Source of the DNA: JBFMFH01 sp040752275
GTDB taxonomy: Bacteria; Acidobacteriota; Vicinamibacteria; Vicinamibacterales; JAKQTR01
Reading direction: 5' to 3'
Assembly: GCA_040752275.1 (NCBI GenBank)
Contig: JBFMFH010000112.1
Coordinates: 1-64,000 of the forward strand
Length of the DNA stretch: 64,000 nt
The translations under genes and the position numbers were made by a program. A model generated the notes under the pieces. It ran no database searches and was not told where the DNA came from. It saw nothing but the letters and a program-made list of their open reading frames with translations. Below are positions 17,532-27,988 of the stretch, piece after piece; positions within the stretch are counted from its first letter, which is position 1, and each line of letters begins with the position of its first letter.

Positions 17532-18088
17532 CGCTGGTCGCCGGGCTCGGCAATCCGGGTCGTCGCTACGCCGGCACCCGGCACAACATCGGATTCGCCG
17601 TGGCTGACGAGTTCGTCCGGCGCTCCGGTGCGGCGTTCGATCAGGTGCGACCGAACGCCCTCATCTGCCGGCTGAAGCCCGGGGGTGACGCGACGCTCGT
17701 GGTGAAGCCGCTCACGATGATGAACCTGAGTGGTGAGGCCGTGGCGGAGCTGGCGCGCTTCCACAAGATCGACCCGTCGTCCATTCTCGTGGTGGCTGAC
17801 GATGTCAATTTGCCGCTCGGGCGGCTGCGCCTCCGGACGCAGGGCTCGGCCGGCGGCCACAACGGTCTCAGGTCGCTCATCGCATGCCTGGGTACCGAGG
17901 ACTTTCCCCGTGTGCGCGTGGGCGTCGGACGCGGCGACCCGCAGCGCGACCTCGCGGATCACGTGCTGGCGAGATTCGATCCGGACGAGGAAGACAGCGT
18001 ACGTGACGCAGTGGCCCGGGCCGCCGACGCAGTGGAGACGTTCCTTGCGGAGGGCATTCTGGCGGCGATGAACCGTTTCAATCCCTGA
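17528..18088 (+). CDS. pth: peptidyl-tRNA hydrolase
   Basis: Frees tRNA from drop-off peptidyl-tRNAs. The 186-residue protein has the complete active site: Asn in GLGNPG near residue 9, the catalytic His in RYAGTRHNIGF and the Asp in VVADDVNLPLGRLRLR. The start is the GTG at 17528 overlapping the rplY stop; no earlier start makes sense. A strong hairpin follows, before rpsF. Confidence 0.96.
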   Translation: MTLVAGLGNPGRRYAGTRHNIGFAVADEFVRRSGAAFDQVRPNALICRLKPGGDATLVVKPLTMMNLSGEAVAELARFHKIDPSSILVVADDVNLPLGRLRLRTQGSAGGHNGLRSLIACLGTEDFPRVRVGVGRGDPQRDLADHVLARFDPDEEDSVRDAVARAADAVETFLAEGILAAMNRFNP

Positions 18089-18095
18089 CCTCCTT

Positions 18096-18120
18096 GCTGC
18101 CGCCACGCTGGGGCGGCAGC
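18096..18120 (+). promoter_or_regulatory. hairpin in rpsF leader
   Basis: A perfect 9-bp stem (GCTGCCGCC against GGCGGCAGC) with a 7-nt loop between pth and rpsF, ending 22 nt before the rpsF start. It could be a terminator for pth. It could also be part of the S6:S18-binding autoregulatory leader known upstream of rpsF in many bacteria. The sequence does not decide between them. Confidence 0.45.
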
Positions 18121-18142
18121 CGCGAGTCCAGAAGGAGCATGC

Positions 18143-18589
18143 ATGAGCCAGGCACGACAGTACGAGCTGGTCTACATCGTGTCGCCTGATGCCACCGAGC
18201 AGGATGTCGCCGATCTGCACGAGCAGGTCGCCTCGACGATTGCGCGGCTGCAGGGCGAGTTGATGAAGACCGAGAACTGGGGACGCCGGAAGCTGGCGTA
18301 CCGCATCGGCAAGCACCGCGAAGGCACCTACGTCCTCGAGGTCTTCACGGGAACCGGGGAGTTGACCAAGGAGCTCGACCGGCGCCTCAAGGTGTTCGAT
18401 CGCGTCATCCGCCATCTGATTGTCCGGGTGGACGAGGAACTGCGCGTGGCCGAGCGGACGCGCGCGCGCCGGCAGGTCGACTCCGATCGCCGGGCGGCCC
18501 GGCGGCCGGAGAGCGCTCGCGACCGGAGCGCGGACGGGGCCGACGACAGCGACGGCGGCGACGCGGATGCGGAGGTGGACAATGGCTGA
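18143..18589 (+). CDS. rpsF: 30S ribosomal protein S6
   Basis: S6 pairs with S18 on the small-subunit platform. The first 100 residues are a normal S6 domain (YELVYIVSPDATE, WGRRKLAYRIGKHREGTYVL). The remaining roughly 45 residues are an extra Arg/Asp-rich tail, making 148 in total. The ATG at 18143 has AGAAGGAG upstream. It overlaps rpsR by 8 bp. The usual ssb gene between rpsF and rpsR is missing. Confidence 0.96.
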   Translation: MSQARQYELVYIVSPDATEQDVADLHEQVASTIARLQGELMKTENWGRRKLAYRIGKHREGTYVLEVFTGTGELTKELDRRLKVFDRVIRHLIVRVDEELRVAERTRARRQVDSDRRAARRPESARDRSADGADDSDGGDADAEVDNG

Positions 18590-18875
18590 CGACAGGCGCG
18601 GCTCTGCCGGCCCATCGAAGGGACGCGGCAGCTCTCGGGGCGACAAGTCCGGCCGGCGGTCGATGTACCGCCGCCGCAAGGTCTGCAAGTTCTGCGCGGA
18701 CAAGATCGACTACATCGACTACAAGGACGTCAGGATGCTGACGCCGTTCATCCCGGAGCGCGCGAAGATCCTGCCGCGACGCATCTCAGGCACGTGCGCC
18801 ACGCACCAGCGCAAGCTCCAGACGGCCATCAAGCGGGCCCGGCTGCTGGCGCTCATCCCGTACCTGACGGACTAG
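18582..18875 (+). CDS. rpsR: 30S ribosomal protein S18
   Basis: The 97-residue product has a basic Ser/Gly/Arg-rich N-terminal extension of about 30 residues, then the S18 core (RRRKVCKFCADKIDYIDYKD, LPRRISGTCATHQRKLQTAIKRAR). The core contains a possible Cys/Cys/Cys/His metal site. The ATG at 18582 lies inside the end of rpsF, with GGAGG upstream. It forms the platform heterodimer with S6. Confidence 0.96.
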   Translation: MADDRRGSAGPSKGRGSSRGDKSGRRSMYRRRKVCKFCADKIDYIDYKDVRMLTPFIPERAKILPRRISGTCATHQRKLQTAIKRARLLALIPYLTD

Positions 18876-18884
18876 GTGGCTGCC

Positions 18885-19364
18885 ATGGACGTCATCCTTC
18901 GTGATCACATCGACAACCTGGGAAACCGAGGCGACATCGTCAAGGTCGCCGACGGGTATGCCCGCAACTACCTGCTGCCCCGCAAACTCGCGCTGCCCGC
19001 GACGCCCGCCAACATGAAGATCGTCGAGCGCCAGCGCAAGATCGCCGAGGCTCACGAGGCCGCCGAACGGTCGGACGCCGAGGGCATCGCCGCCCGGCTC
19101 ACGCAGGCGGAGTGCGTCATGCAGCGCCGCGTGGGAGAGCAGGACACGCTGTACGGGTCGGTCACCTCCGCCGACATCGCAGCGGACCTCGCGACCCAGG
19201 GCTTCGAGATCGAGAAGCGCAAGATCCAGCTCGACGAGCCCATCAAGACCGTTGGCGAGTTCACGGTGCCGATCAAGCTCTATCGCGGCGTCGTGGCCCA
19301 GTTGCGCGTCCGGGTCACGCCGCTCGCCACGCAGGAGCACGAGGCGAAGCCGGAGCATGGCTGA
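18885..19364 (+). CDS. rplI: 50S ribosomal protein L9
   Basis: Elongated protein at the base of the L1 stalk, with roles in translation fidelity. The 159-residue product has the N-terminal domain (MDVILRDHIDNLGNRGDIV, YARNYLLPRKLA), a connecting helix near 50-75 and a C-terminal domain (LYGSVTSADIAADLATQGFEI). I chose the ATG at 18885, which gives the family beginning MDVIL, over the GTG at 18876. It overlaps dnaB by 8 bp. Confidence 0.95.
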   Translation: MDVILRDHIDNLGNRGDIVKVADGYARNYLLPRKLALPATPANMKIVERQRKIAEAHEAAERSDAEGIAARLTQAECVMQRRVGEQDTLYGSVTSADIAADLATQGFEIEKRKIQLDEPIKTVGEFTVPIKLYRGVVAQLRVRVTPLATQEHEAKPEHG

Positions 19365-20697
19365 GGTCGCCGCCGAGCGGTCGCTGCCCCACAATCTGGA
19401 CGCCGAGCGGGCGGTGCTGGGCGCCGTGCTGCTGCGGGACCAGTCGATTCACGAGGCCCTCGAGTACATCGACGAGCAGGCCTTCTTCCGCGACGCGCAC
19501 AAGCGGATCTTCGCGAAGATGATCCGTCTGCTCGAACGGGGCCAGGCGATAGACTTCATCACCATCAAGGATGAACTCGGCCGCGCCGGAGAGCTGGACG
19601 GGGTGGGCGGACCGGCCTACCTGGCCTCGCTCGTCGACGGTCTGCCGCACGGCGTGAACGTGGGCGACTACGCCCGGATCGTCAAGGAGAAGGCGGTCCT
19701 GCGGGGCCTCATCTACTCGGCCAACAGCATCCTGGCCAAGGCCTACGAGGCCGAGGAGGATGCCGACGCGATCCTCGACGACGCCGAGCGCCAGATCTTT
19801 GCCATTGCCGAATCGTCGCTGCACGGCGGCTTCGTGTCGATGCGGGATCTGGTCAATGCCAACCTGTCCGCGATCGACCAGGCCGTCCAGCGCAAGCAGC
19901 TCATCACCGGCGTGCCGACGGGGTTCGCCGAGCTCGACGAGATGACCGCCGGACTCCAGCCCGCCGATCTGATCATCGTTGCGGCCCGGCCGTCGATGGG
20001 GAAGACGAGCCTGGTGCTGAACATCGCGCAGCACGTCGGGACCAGGACCGGGAAGACCGTCGGCTTCTTCAGTCTGGAGATGTCGAAGGAACAGCTGTTC
20101 CTGCGCCTGCTGACCTCGGAGGCCGCGATCGACGCTCACCGGCTCCGCACCGGGTTCCTGGGCGAGCGCGACTTCCCGAAGATCACCGAGGCCATGCTCC
20201 GCCTGAGCGAGGCACGCATCTTCATCGACGATACCGCGTCGATCGGCGTGCTCGAGATGCGGGCCAAGTCACGCCGCCTGGCCGCCGAGCACGGCCTGCA
20301 CCTGCTCGTCGTCGACTACCTGCAGCTGATGCAGGGACGCGGGCGGTTCGAGAACCGCGTGATGGAGCTGGCCTCGATCTCGCGAGGACTCAAGAGCCTG
20401 GCCAAGGAGCTGAACATCCCGATCGTCGCGTTGTCGCAGCTGAGCCGGGCGCCGGAGAACAGACCGGGAAGGAGGCCCCAGTTGGCCGACCTGCGCGAGT
20501 CGGGAGCCCTCGAGCAAGACGCCGACGTGGTCGTTCTCATCTACCGCGAGGACATGTACGAGCAGACGGAGGAGAACCAGGGCGTAGCCGAGTTGATCGT
20601 GGCCAAGCAGCGAAACGGTCCGACCGGCTCCATCAAGCTCGCCTTCATCAAGGAGTTCACGCGCTTCGAGAACCTCGAGCGCGGCCGGCCGGCGTGA
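19357..20697 (+). CDS. dnaB: replicative DNA helicase DnaB
   Basis: Hexameric 5'-3' helicase that unwinds DNA at the replication fork. The 446-residue protein has the DnaB N-terminal domain (PHNLDAERAVLGAVLL, residues 9-115) and a RecA-like C-terminal domain with Walker A (ARPSMGKTS near 210), Walker B (LLVVDYLQLMQG near 320) and the DLRESGALEQDADVV block. There is no intein. The ATG at 19357 overlaps rplI, the usual arrangement of rpsF-rpsR-rplI-dnaB. Confidence 0.97.
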   Translation: MAEVAAERSLPHNLDAERAVLGAVLLRDQSIHEALEYIDEQAFFRDAHKRIFAKMIRLLERGQAIDFITIKDELGRAGELDGVGGPAYLASLVDGLPHGVNVGDYARIVKEKAVLRGLIYSANSILAKAYEAEEDADAILDDAERQIFAIAESSLHGGFVSMRDLVNANLSAIDQAVQRKQLITGVPTGFAELDEMTAGLQPADLIIVAARPSMGKTSLVLNIAQHVGTRTGKTVGFFSLEMSKEQLFLRLLTSEAAIDAHRLRTGFLGERDFPKITEAMLRLSEARIFIDDTASIGVLEMRAKSRRLAAEHGLHLLVVDYLQLMQGRGRFENRVMELASISRGLKSLAKELNIPIVALSQLSRAPENRPGRRPQLADLRESGALEQDADVVVLIYREDMYEQTEENQGVAELIVAKQRNGPTGSIKLAFIKEFTRFENLERGRPA

Positions 20698-20718
20698 CGA
20701 GAGTCGTGGGTGTCGGGG

Positions 20719-20747
20719 CTGAGAGCCCGGATCGGCGGGTCTATAAT
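20719..20747 (+). promoter_or_regulatory. candidate promoter of radA
   Basis: A perfect TATAAT at 20742-20747 has CTGAGA (four of six matches to TTGACA) 17 bp upstream. Transcription would begin only a few bases before the radA GTG at 20759, so the mRNA would be nearly leaderless. Confidence 0.4.
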
Positions 20748-20758
20748 CGGTTGGCAAC

Positions 20759-22141
20759 GTGAAACCGCCCCGAACCGTCTTCGTCTGCCAGGAATGCGGC
20801 GCCCAGTCGCAGAAATGGCTGGGCCGCTGTCCGGAGTGCGGCGCCTGGAACACGCTGGTGGAGGAGCGGAGCGTCGACCAGGCTGCCCCGGCGCCGCACC
20901 GCTACCCGTCCGGGACCGGCGACGGGGCTACGCTCTACTCGGAGATCGCGCCCGAGCACGCCGCCCGCGTGGCCACCGGCATCGGCGAGCTGGACCGGGT
21001 CCTGGGCGGCGGCATCGTGCCGGGATCGCTCGTCCTGCTCGGCGGCGAGCCGGGCATCGGGAAGTCCACGCTGCTGCTGCAGACGGCGGCGCGCATCGCC
21101 AGGGACGGGGGGACGGTCCTCTACAGTTCCGGCGAAGAGTCCGCGCACCAGGTGAAGTCGCGCGGTGAGCGGCTGGGGGTCGGAGCCGCGCCGCTCTACC
21201 TCCTGGCCGAGACGTGCCTGGAGCGCATCCTCGAGGAGATCGGACGGCTCAGGCCCGCCCTCGTCGTTGTCGACTCGATCCAGACCGTCTTCTCGCTCAA
21301 GATGCAGTCGGCGCCCGGGAGCATCGGCCAGGTGCGCGAGGCGGCGACACAGCTGCTCTTCGCGGCCAAGGCGCAGAACATCCCCGTGTTCCTCGTCGGT
21401 CACGTGACGAAGGAGGGCAGTCTCGCAGGACCGAAGGCGCTCGAGCACATCGTCGACACCGTCCTCTACTTCGAGGGCGAACGTCACCACGCACACCGCA
21501 TCATCCGGGCGGTGAAGAACCGTTTCGGCGCCGTCAGTGAGCTCGGGGTCTTCGAGATGACCGCGGCGGGCCTCAGAGCCGTCCCGAACCCGTCAGCCAT
21601 GTTCCTGTCCGAGCGTCCGGAGGGCAGCCCCGGTTCGGCGGTCGTCTGTTGCGTCGAGGGCACGAGGCCCATTCTGGTCGAGGTCCAGGCCCTGGTCGCC
21701 ACCAGCACGTACGGCTACGCCAGGCGCACGGCGGTGGGTCTCGACCAGAATCGGCTGGCCCTGCTGCTGGCTGTGCTCGAGAAACGCGCGGGGCTCCACC
21801 TGGGCGGAGACGACGTGTACGTCAATCTCGCGGGCGGCATCAGCATCGACGAGCCGGCACTCGACTTGGGCGTCGTGGCTGCCGTCGCCTCGAGCGTTCG
21901 CAACCGGCCGGTCGGGGCGCAGACGGTCGTCTTCGGTGAAGTTGGCCTGGCCGGAGAGGTCCGTGCGACCGCTCAGGCGGCCCGGCGGGTGCGCGAGGCC
22001 GCCCGGATGGGGTTTACTCGGTGCGTGCTGGCCGAGGCGAACGCCGACGGCGCGGATCCCGAGATGGCCGGCGCGGGCGGCGAACTGATCGGGGTTCGCT
22101 CGATTCAGGAAGCCCTCGACCACCTGCTCGTCATGTCGTAG
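20759..22141 (+). CDS. radA: DNA repair protein RadA
   Basis: RecA-like ATPase that promotes branch migration in recombinational repair. The 460-residue protein has all four RadA parts: an N-terminal zinc finger (CQECGAQSQKWLGRCPECG), Walker A (GGEPGIGKSTLL near residue 100), the RadA-specific VKNRFGAVSELGVFEM and a Lon-like C-terminal domain (DDVYVNLAGGISIDEPALDL). The start is the GTG at 20759. The following PIN-TRAM gene, ispD-ispF and gltX match the Bacillus radA-yacL-ispD-ispF-gltX order. Confidence 0.97.
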   Translation: MKPPRTVFVCQECGAQSQKWLGRCPECGAWNTLVEERSVDQAAPAPHRYPSGTGDGATLYSEIAPEHAARVATGIGELDRVLGGGIVPGSLVLLGGEPGIGKSTLLLQTAARIARDGGTVLYSSGEESAHQVKSRGERLGVGAAPLYLLAETCLERILEEIGRLRPALVVVDSIQTVFSLKMQSAPGSIGQVREAATQLLFAAKAQNIPVFLVGHVTKEGSLAGPKALEHIVDTVLYFEGERHHAHRIIRAVKNRFGAVSELGVFEMTAAGLRAVPNPSAMFLSERPEGSPGSAVVCCVEGTRPILVEVQALVATSTYGYARRTAVGLDQNRLALLLAVLEKRAGLHLGGDDVYVNLAGGISIDEPALDLGVVAAVASSVRNRPVGAQTVVFGEVGLAGEVRATAQAARRVREAARMGFTRCVLAEANADGADPEMAGAGGELIGVRSIQEALDHLLVMS

Positions 22142-22171
22142 TCTGTTGCTGTCTTCATACCCGGAGGCCGC

Positions 22172-23242
22172 ATGGCCTGGTTCATACTCGTACGGACCCT
22201 GTTTGTTCTCGGCGTGACCGTGTCGGCGGTGACGTTCAGACCGATGCCGGCCGGAGCCATCCCGAACGGCGTCTTCGGAGCAGCCTTGGCGGCTGCCGCC
22301 ATCGTGCTCGAATGGCGGCTTCGCTTCGCCTCGGTCACCGACATGCTGGGTTCGGTGATTGGCGGCGCCATTGGCATCCTGTTCGCCAAGAGCCTCGAGA
22401 CGGCGATGCAGTGGCTCGATGCCGGCGACAGCCGGGTCGACTTCCTGCGCAGCTTCGTCCTGTTGTCGTTGCCCTACTTCGGGCTCGTCGTCGGGGGGCG
22501 CCACGGGGACTGGCTGCAGCCCGCACGGATCCTTGCGCTGTTCCGTGCCGCGGGACCCCAGCGGCGCTACAAGATCCTCGACACCAGCGTGATCATCGAC
22601 GGTCGCATCGCGGACGTGTGCGAGACAGGTTTCCTGGACGGCACCATGGTCATCCCCCAGTTCGTGCTCAAGGAGCTGCAGATGATCGCCGATTCCGGCG
22701 ACACGCTCAAACGCAACCGGGGCCGGAGGGGCCTGGACATCCTGCAGCGCATCCAGAAGATGGCGGGAGTCGAGGTTACCGTGTCCGACGTGGATTTCCC
22801 CGAGGTACGGGAGGTCGATCTCAAGCTCATCGAGCTGGCCCGGAGCCTGCAGGGCAAGATCGTCACGAACGACTTCAACCTGAACAAGGTGGCGCAGCTT
22901 CGGGGCGTCGACGTCCTCAACATCAACGAACTGGCCAATGCCCTCAAGCCGGTCGTCCTGCCCGGCGAGATCATGAAGGTCTTCATCCTGAAGGAAGGCA
23001 AGGAGTACAACCAGGGCGTCGCGTATCTCGACGACGGGACCATGGTCGTCGTAGACAACGCGAGAAGGATGATCAGCAAGACCATCGACGTGGTCGTCAC
23101 GAGCGTTCTGCAGACCACGGCCGGCAAGATGATCTTCGGACGTCACATCGAGGGGGGAGTGCCCCAGGGGGCGCCAACCGAACGGGACGATCAGGGACGG
23201 CGCTCGCGCGGCGGATTGCCGGCCGGGCAGAACAGCCAGTGA
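22172..23242 (+). CDS. YacL-like PIN-TRAM domain membrane protein
   Basis: A 356-residue protein with three to four N-terminal membrane helices (residues 1-110), a PIN-domain nuclease fold and a C-terminal TRAM RNA-binding domain. The PIN fold is marked by ILDTSVIIDGRIADVCETGF and KIVTNDFNLNKVA, with Asp residues in the expected catalytic positions; the TRAM part by LPGEIMKVFILKEGKEYNQGV. Relatives lie next to radA and ispD in many bacteria. The substrate is not known. The last 25 residues are Gly/Arg-rich. It overlaps the next gene by 4 bp. Confidence 0.9.
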   Translation: MAWFILVRTLFVLGVTVSAVTFRPMPAGAIPNGVFGAALAAAAIVLEWRLRFASVTDMLGSVIGGAIGILFAKSLETAMQWLDAGDSRVDFLRSFVLLSLPYFGLVVGGRHGDWLQPARILALFRAAGPQRRYKILDTSVIIDGRIADVCETGFLDGTMVIPQFVLKELQMIADSGDTLKRNRGRRGLDILQRIQKMAGVEVTVSDVDFPEVREVDLKLIELARSLQGKIVTNDFNLNKVAQLRGVDVLNINELANALKPVVLPGEIMKVFILKEGKEYNQGVAYLDDGTMVVVDNARRMISKTIDVVVTSVLQTTAGKMIFGRHIEGGVPQGAPTERDDQGRRSRGGLPAGQNSQ

Positions 23243-24006
23243 CGTTCCCCTCCTTTCACTGGTGGCGGACGGTCTTCTTCCTCATTCCCACTATTGCCGT
23301 CTACACCATCGTCCTGGGGACGCTGTCGCTCGCCTCGGGCCTCTTCGAGCGCCGTGGCCGATTCGCGCACGGGTGCGCCCGGGCCTGGTCGTGGCTCATC
23401 CTCGCGACGACCGGTGTGCGGGTCACGCTGCGCGGGATGGAGCACCTGACGCCGGGGACGACCTACGTGTTCGTGTCGAACCACCAGAGCATCTACGACA
23501 TCCCGGTGGTCTTCTGGTGGGTGCCGTACCAGTTGCGGATCATCGCCAAGGAGTCGCTCGGGTCCTTCCCGTTCCTCGGGTGGCACCTTCAGCGGGCAGG
23601 GCACCTGCTCGTCGACCGCCAGAACCCCGACCGGGTGGGAATCCTGCGGCGATGGAAGGGCCTGCTGAGCCAGGGGCTCTCGCTCATCATCTTCCCCGAG
23701 GGCACCCGAAGCACCGACGGGCGGGTGGGCCGGTTCAAGGCCGGCAGCTTCCTGCTGGCGATCCAGGCCGGCCTGCCGGTCGTGCCCGTGGCCATCGCCG
23801 GCACCCGCCTCGTGATGCGAAAGGGCTTCCTGACCACCAGGCCCGGCCACGTGACCCTGACGGTGCATCCGGCGGTCGAGACGAAGACCGGCCAGTGGGC
23901 GCCGGAACCCGACGCTGCCCGGCGCCTCGCCGAACAGGTGCGGGCCGTCGTCGCCGCGACGGTGGAAGCCGAGGAACGGGCCCGGCTCACATGGGCATCG
24001 ACCTGA
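23239..24006 (+). CDS. plsC: 1-acyl-sn-glycerol-3-phosphate acyltransferase
   Basis: Acylates lysophosphatidic acid to phosphatidic acid at the inner membrane. The 255-residue protein has an N-terminal membrane helix and the acyltransferase motifs: SNHQSIYDIPVV (HX4D, near residue 76), then FPEGTRSTDGRVGRFKAG and LPVVPVAIAGT. I chose the GTG at 23239, which overlaps the upstream stop. Its place between the PIN-TRAM gene and ispD-ispF is not part of the usual conserved order. About 80 bp follow without a clear gene. Confidence 0.92.
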   Translation: MTFPSFHWWRTVFFLIPTIAVYTIVLGTLSLASGLFERRGRFAHGCARAWSWLILATTGVRVTLRGMEHLTPGTTYVFVSNHQSIYDIPVVFWWVPYQLRIIAKESLGSFPFLGWHLQRAGHLLVDRQNPDRVGILRRWKGLLSQGLSLIIFPEGTRSTDGRVGRFKAGSFLLAIQAGLPVVPVAIAGTRLVMRKGFLTTRPGHVTLTVHPAVETKTGQWAPEPDAARRLAEQVRAVVAATVEAEERARLTWAST

Positions 24007-24088
24007 TCATCAGGCAGGACATGGGCAGGGTTCTCGATCTGACGGCAGGGCGGTACGTTCGCTGGGCGGCCGCGCTGGAGATGGAACG

Positions 24089-25288
24089 ATGGATCTCGTG
24101 AACGCGCGGGTCGTCGCCATCGTCGCCGCTGGAGGACGCGGAGAGCGCCTCGGCGGCGGGCGTCCGAAGCAGTTGCTCACGGTGGGAGGCAGGCCGATCC
24201 TCCAGCGCGCCGTCGAAGCGTTCGTACGGCACCCGGCCATCAGCGAGGTCGTTGTCGTGCTGCCGGCCGGTTTGGCGGCCGATCCCCCGGGCTACCTCCG
24301 CCGGCTGGAGAAGCCGGTGACGGTCGTGGCCGGCGGCCTGCGGCGCCAGGATTCCGTCGCGAACGGGTTTGCCGCCGTAGCCGATCGGGCGGACCTCGTT
24401 GTGATCCATGACGCGGCCCGGCCCTTTGTCAGCGCCGACCTGATCAGCCGGACGCTCCAGGCCGGTGCCGAGTCCGGTGCGGCGCTGGCCGCGCTGCCAT
24501 CCAACGACACAGTCAAGGTGGCCGGTCCGAACGACGCCGGTGGCTGGCCGACGGTGGACCGTACCCTGCCGCGGGAGTACGTGTTCCTCGCGCAGACGCC
24601 GCAGGTCTTCCACCGCGACGTCCTCGAGGCGGCCATCTCCGCCGGCGCGCGAGTGGAGACGGCGACCGACGAAGCGGCCCTCGCGGAGGCGGCAGGGTTC
24701 CCCGTCCGTCTGGTGACCGGCGACCCGGACAACATCAAGATCACCACCAGGCGCGATCTTCGCGCCGCGCAGGCGAGGATGGCCGCAGAGGAGTGCACAC
24801 GCATGCGGGTAGGAACCGGGTACGATCTGCACCGGCTCGTGGAAGGGCGGCCGCTCGTCCTCGGGGGCGTGCCGGTGCCGTTCGACAGGGGCCTGGCCGG
24901 GCACTCGGACGCTGACGTGCTGGCCCACGCGATCACCGATGCGATCCTGGGTGCCTGCGCGCAGGGCGACATCGGACGGCACTTCCCGGACACGGATCCG
25001 CGATGGCGCGGCGCCGACAGCCTGACGATGCTGGCCCACGCGGCCGCTCTCGCGCGTGGTTCGGGATTCGACATCGAGAACGTTGACGCCGTCGTCATTG
25101 CCGAGCGGCCCAGACTCCAGCCGCACCTGAACGCCATCCGGGCGAAGCTGGCCGCGACGCTGGCTGTCGGTCCTGAACGGGTGAGCGTCAAAGGGAAGAC
25201 GAACGAGGGCGTCGGCGAACTCGGCCGTTCGGAGGCCATCGCCGTCCATGCCGTGGCGCTGGTGCGGTGGCGGACCGAGGCGGAGTAG
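24089..25288 (+). CDS. ispDF: bifunctional IspD-IspF enzyme
   Basis: A fusion of two MEP-pathway enzymes in 399 residues. Residues 1-230 are the CTP:methylerythritol phosphate cytidylyltransferase (AIVAAGGRGERLGGGRPKQLL, VVIHDAARPFVSADLI). Residues 236-399 are the 2-C-methylerythritol 2,4-cyclodiphosphate synthase (MRVGTGYDLHRLVEGRPLVL, with metal ligands in the DLH motif and in AGHSDADVLAHAITDAILG). The single open frame has no stop between the domains. Such fusions are well known in some proteobacteria. gltX starts 3 bp after the stop. Confidence 0.95.
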   Translation: MDLVNARVVAIVAAGGRGERLGGGRPKQLLTVGGRPILQRAVEAFVRHPAISEVVVVLPAGLAADPPGYLRRLEKPVTVVAGGLRRQDSVANGFAAVADRADLVVIHDAARPFVSADLISRTLQAGAESGAALAALPSNDTVKVAGPNDAGGWPTVDRTLPREYVFLAQTPQVFHRDVLEAAISAGARVETATDEAALAEAAGFPVRLVTGDPDNIKITTRRDLRAAQARMAAEECTRMRVGTGYDLHRLVEGRPLVLGGVPVPFDRGLAGHSDADVLAHAITDAILGACAQGDIGRHFPDTDPRWRGADSLTMLAHAAALARGSGFDIENVDAVVIAERPRLQPHLNAIRAKLAATLAVGPERVSVKGKTNEGVGELGRSEAIAVHAVALVRWRTEAE

Positions 25289-25291
25289 GGC

Positions 25292-26870
<1,579 letters not shown>

Positions 26871-26997
26871 TCCGAGCTGGAGCTGGCCGGACGCCGGGTC
26901 CGTCCGTTCCAGGTGCGTGCTCACCACCAGGGCCGTCAGATCTGGCTGGGGAGGGTCGCTTCTGTGAAGGTGTCGCGCGAGCAGCGCGACGCCAAAC

Positions 26998-27038
26998 CTC
27001 CTGTCTTCTGTCTCCTCTCTCCTGTCTCCTGTATTCTG
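26998..27038. repeat. 7-bp tandem repeat, TCTTCTG family
   Basis: About six units (CTGTCTT, CTGTCTC, CTGTATT) ending 12 bp before the rlmB start, in inverted orientation to the array at 26789-26870. A smaller perfect hairpin lies between the arrays near 26971-26989 (GTCGCGC against GCGCGAC). Confidence 0.9.
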
Positions 27039-27050
27039 ACAATCGTTGAG

Positions 27051-27770
27051 ATGGTGATCTACGGCATCAACCCCGTCCTCGAGGCGCTGCAGGCGGGGCG
27101 CGTCGTGTCGGTTCACCTCGCGCAGGGCCGGCGGGAGCGGCTCGAGGCCATCCGGCGTCTGGCGCAGTCCGAGGGTCTCGATGTGCGCGAGGCAACCGCG
27201 GCCGAGCTGGCGCGGCTGGCGCGCACCTCCGATCACCAGGGCGCCGTGGCAATCGTCCGACAGGCGCAGGCCTTCTCGGTCACGGACCTGGTGGCTCTGT
27301 CCGACGGACCGGCCCTGCTGGTGGTGCTCGACGGTGTCGAGGATCCCCACAACGTCGGGGCGATCATTCGAACCCTCGACGCTGCAGGCGCGGGAGGCCT
27401 CGTCAGACAGACGAGGCACGCCGCGCCGTTGGGCGGCGCGGCGGCAAAGGCCTCTGCCGGAGCCGTTGCCCACGTGAGGGTCGCGGATGTTGTGAACATC
27501 GCGAGAAGCCTGGAGGACCTGACGGCGGCTGGGGTCTGGACGATCGGACTGGCGGCAGAGGCGCCCGAGACCTACGACCAGGTCGACCTGACGTTGCCGT
27601 CTGCCATCGTGCTTGGCGCCGAAGGACAGGGGCTTCGCCGCCTGGTCCGGGAACGGTGCGACCGCCTCGTGTCGATCCCCATGCTCGGGAAGGTCTCGAG
27701 TCTGAATGTCGCCGCGGCCGCATCAGTGGTGCTCTTCGAGGCTGTCCGCCAGCGCCGCCTCCGCCCCTGA
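27051..27770 (+). CDS. rlmB: SpoU/TrmH-family rRNA 2'-O-methyltransferase
   Basis: SAM-dependent SPOUT methyltransferase, most like RlmB, which methylates G2251 of 23S rRNA. The 239-residue protein has a short substrate-binding domain (MVIYGINPVLEALQAGRVV) and the SPOUT knot motifs: LDGVEDPHNVGAIIRTLDAAG, then LGAEGQGLRRLVRE and IPMLGKVSSLNVAAAASVVL. The ATG at 27051 is clear from family alignment; a longer frame upstream only reads through the heptamer array. The position after gltX matches the Bacillus order (gltX ... rlmB). Confidence 0.92.
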   Translation: MVIYGINPVLEALQAGRVVSVHLAQGRRERLEAIRRLAQSEGLDVREATAAELARLARTSDHQGAVAIVRQAQAFSVTDLVALSDGPALLVVLDGVEDPHNVGAIIRTLDAAGAGGLVRQTRHAAPLGGAAAKASAGAVAHVRVADVVNIARSLEDLTAAGVWTIGLAAEAPETYDQVDLTLPSAIVLGAEGQGLRRLVRERCDRLVSIPMLGKVSSLNVAAAASVVLFEAVRQRRLRP

Positions 27771-27944
27771 CCCCTGCCCCCTGATTCGTGCCGCCTGACA
27801 CTTCGCTGACGCTCATCGCCTGCCGCCGACCCCCTGTTCTTGTGTATAATGTCCGTTTGCACCCCAGCGCTGCCTTGCTTGCATGCCGACCCGCGCAGCA
27901 CTGGCTCGATTGGACGGGCGGCGGCGGGTGAGGTGCGGTGTCGG

Positions 27945-27973
27945 TTGCGATGTGGCACGAAACGTGCTACAGT
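27945..27973 (+). promoter_or_regulatory. candidate promoter of tRNA-tuf operon
   Basis: TTGCGA (27945-27950) and TACAGT (27968-27973) are separated by exactly 17 bp and end 15 bp before tRNA-Thr(UGU). Each matches four of six consensus positions. A second perfect TATAAT at 27845-27850 lies further upstream without a good -35 partner. Confidence 0.5.
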
Positions 27974-27988
27974 TGCCACTTTCGTCTG

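Noticed and set aside
23991..24101. A 36-codon frame between plsC and ispDF
   Set aside because: It overlaps the plsC end and the ispDF start, has no ribosome site and resembles no protein I know.
24089..25288. A missed stop or assembly join between ispD and ispF
   Set aside because: IspD-IspF fusions are well established, both halves are complete and the frame is continuous.
27845..27850. TATAAT as main promoter of the tRNA cluster
   Set aside because: The hexamer is perfect, but there is no -35 at 16-18 bp and it lies 140 bp upstream. The pair at 27945/27968 fits better, though both may be used.
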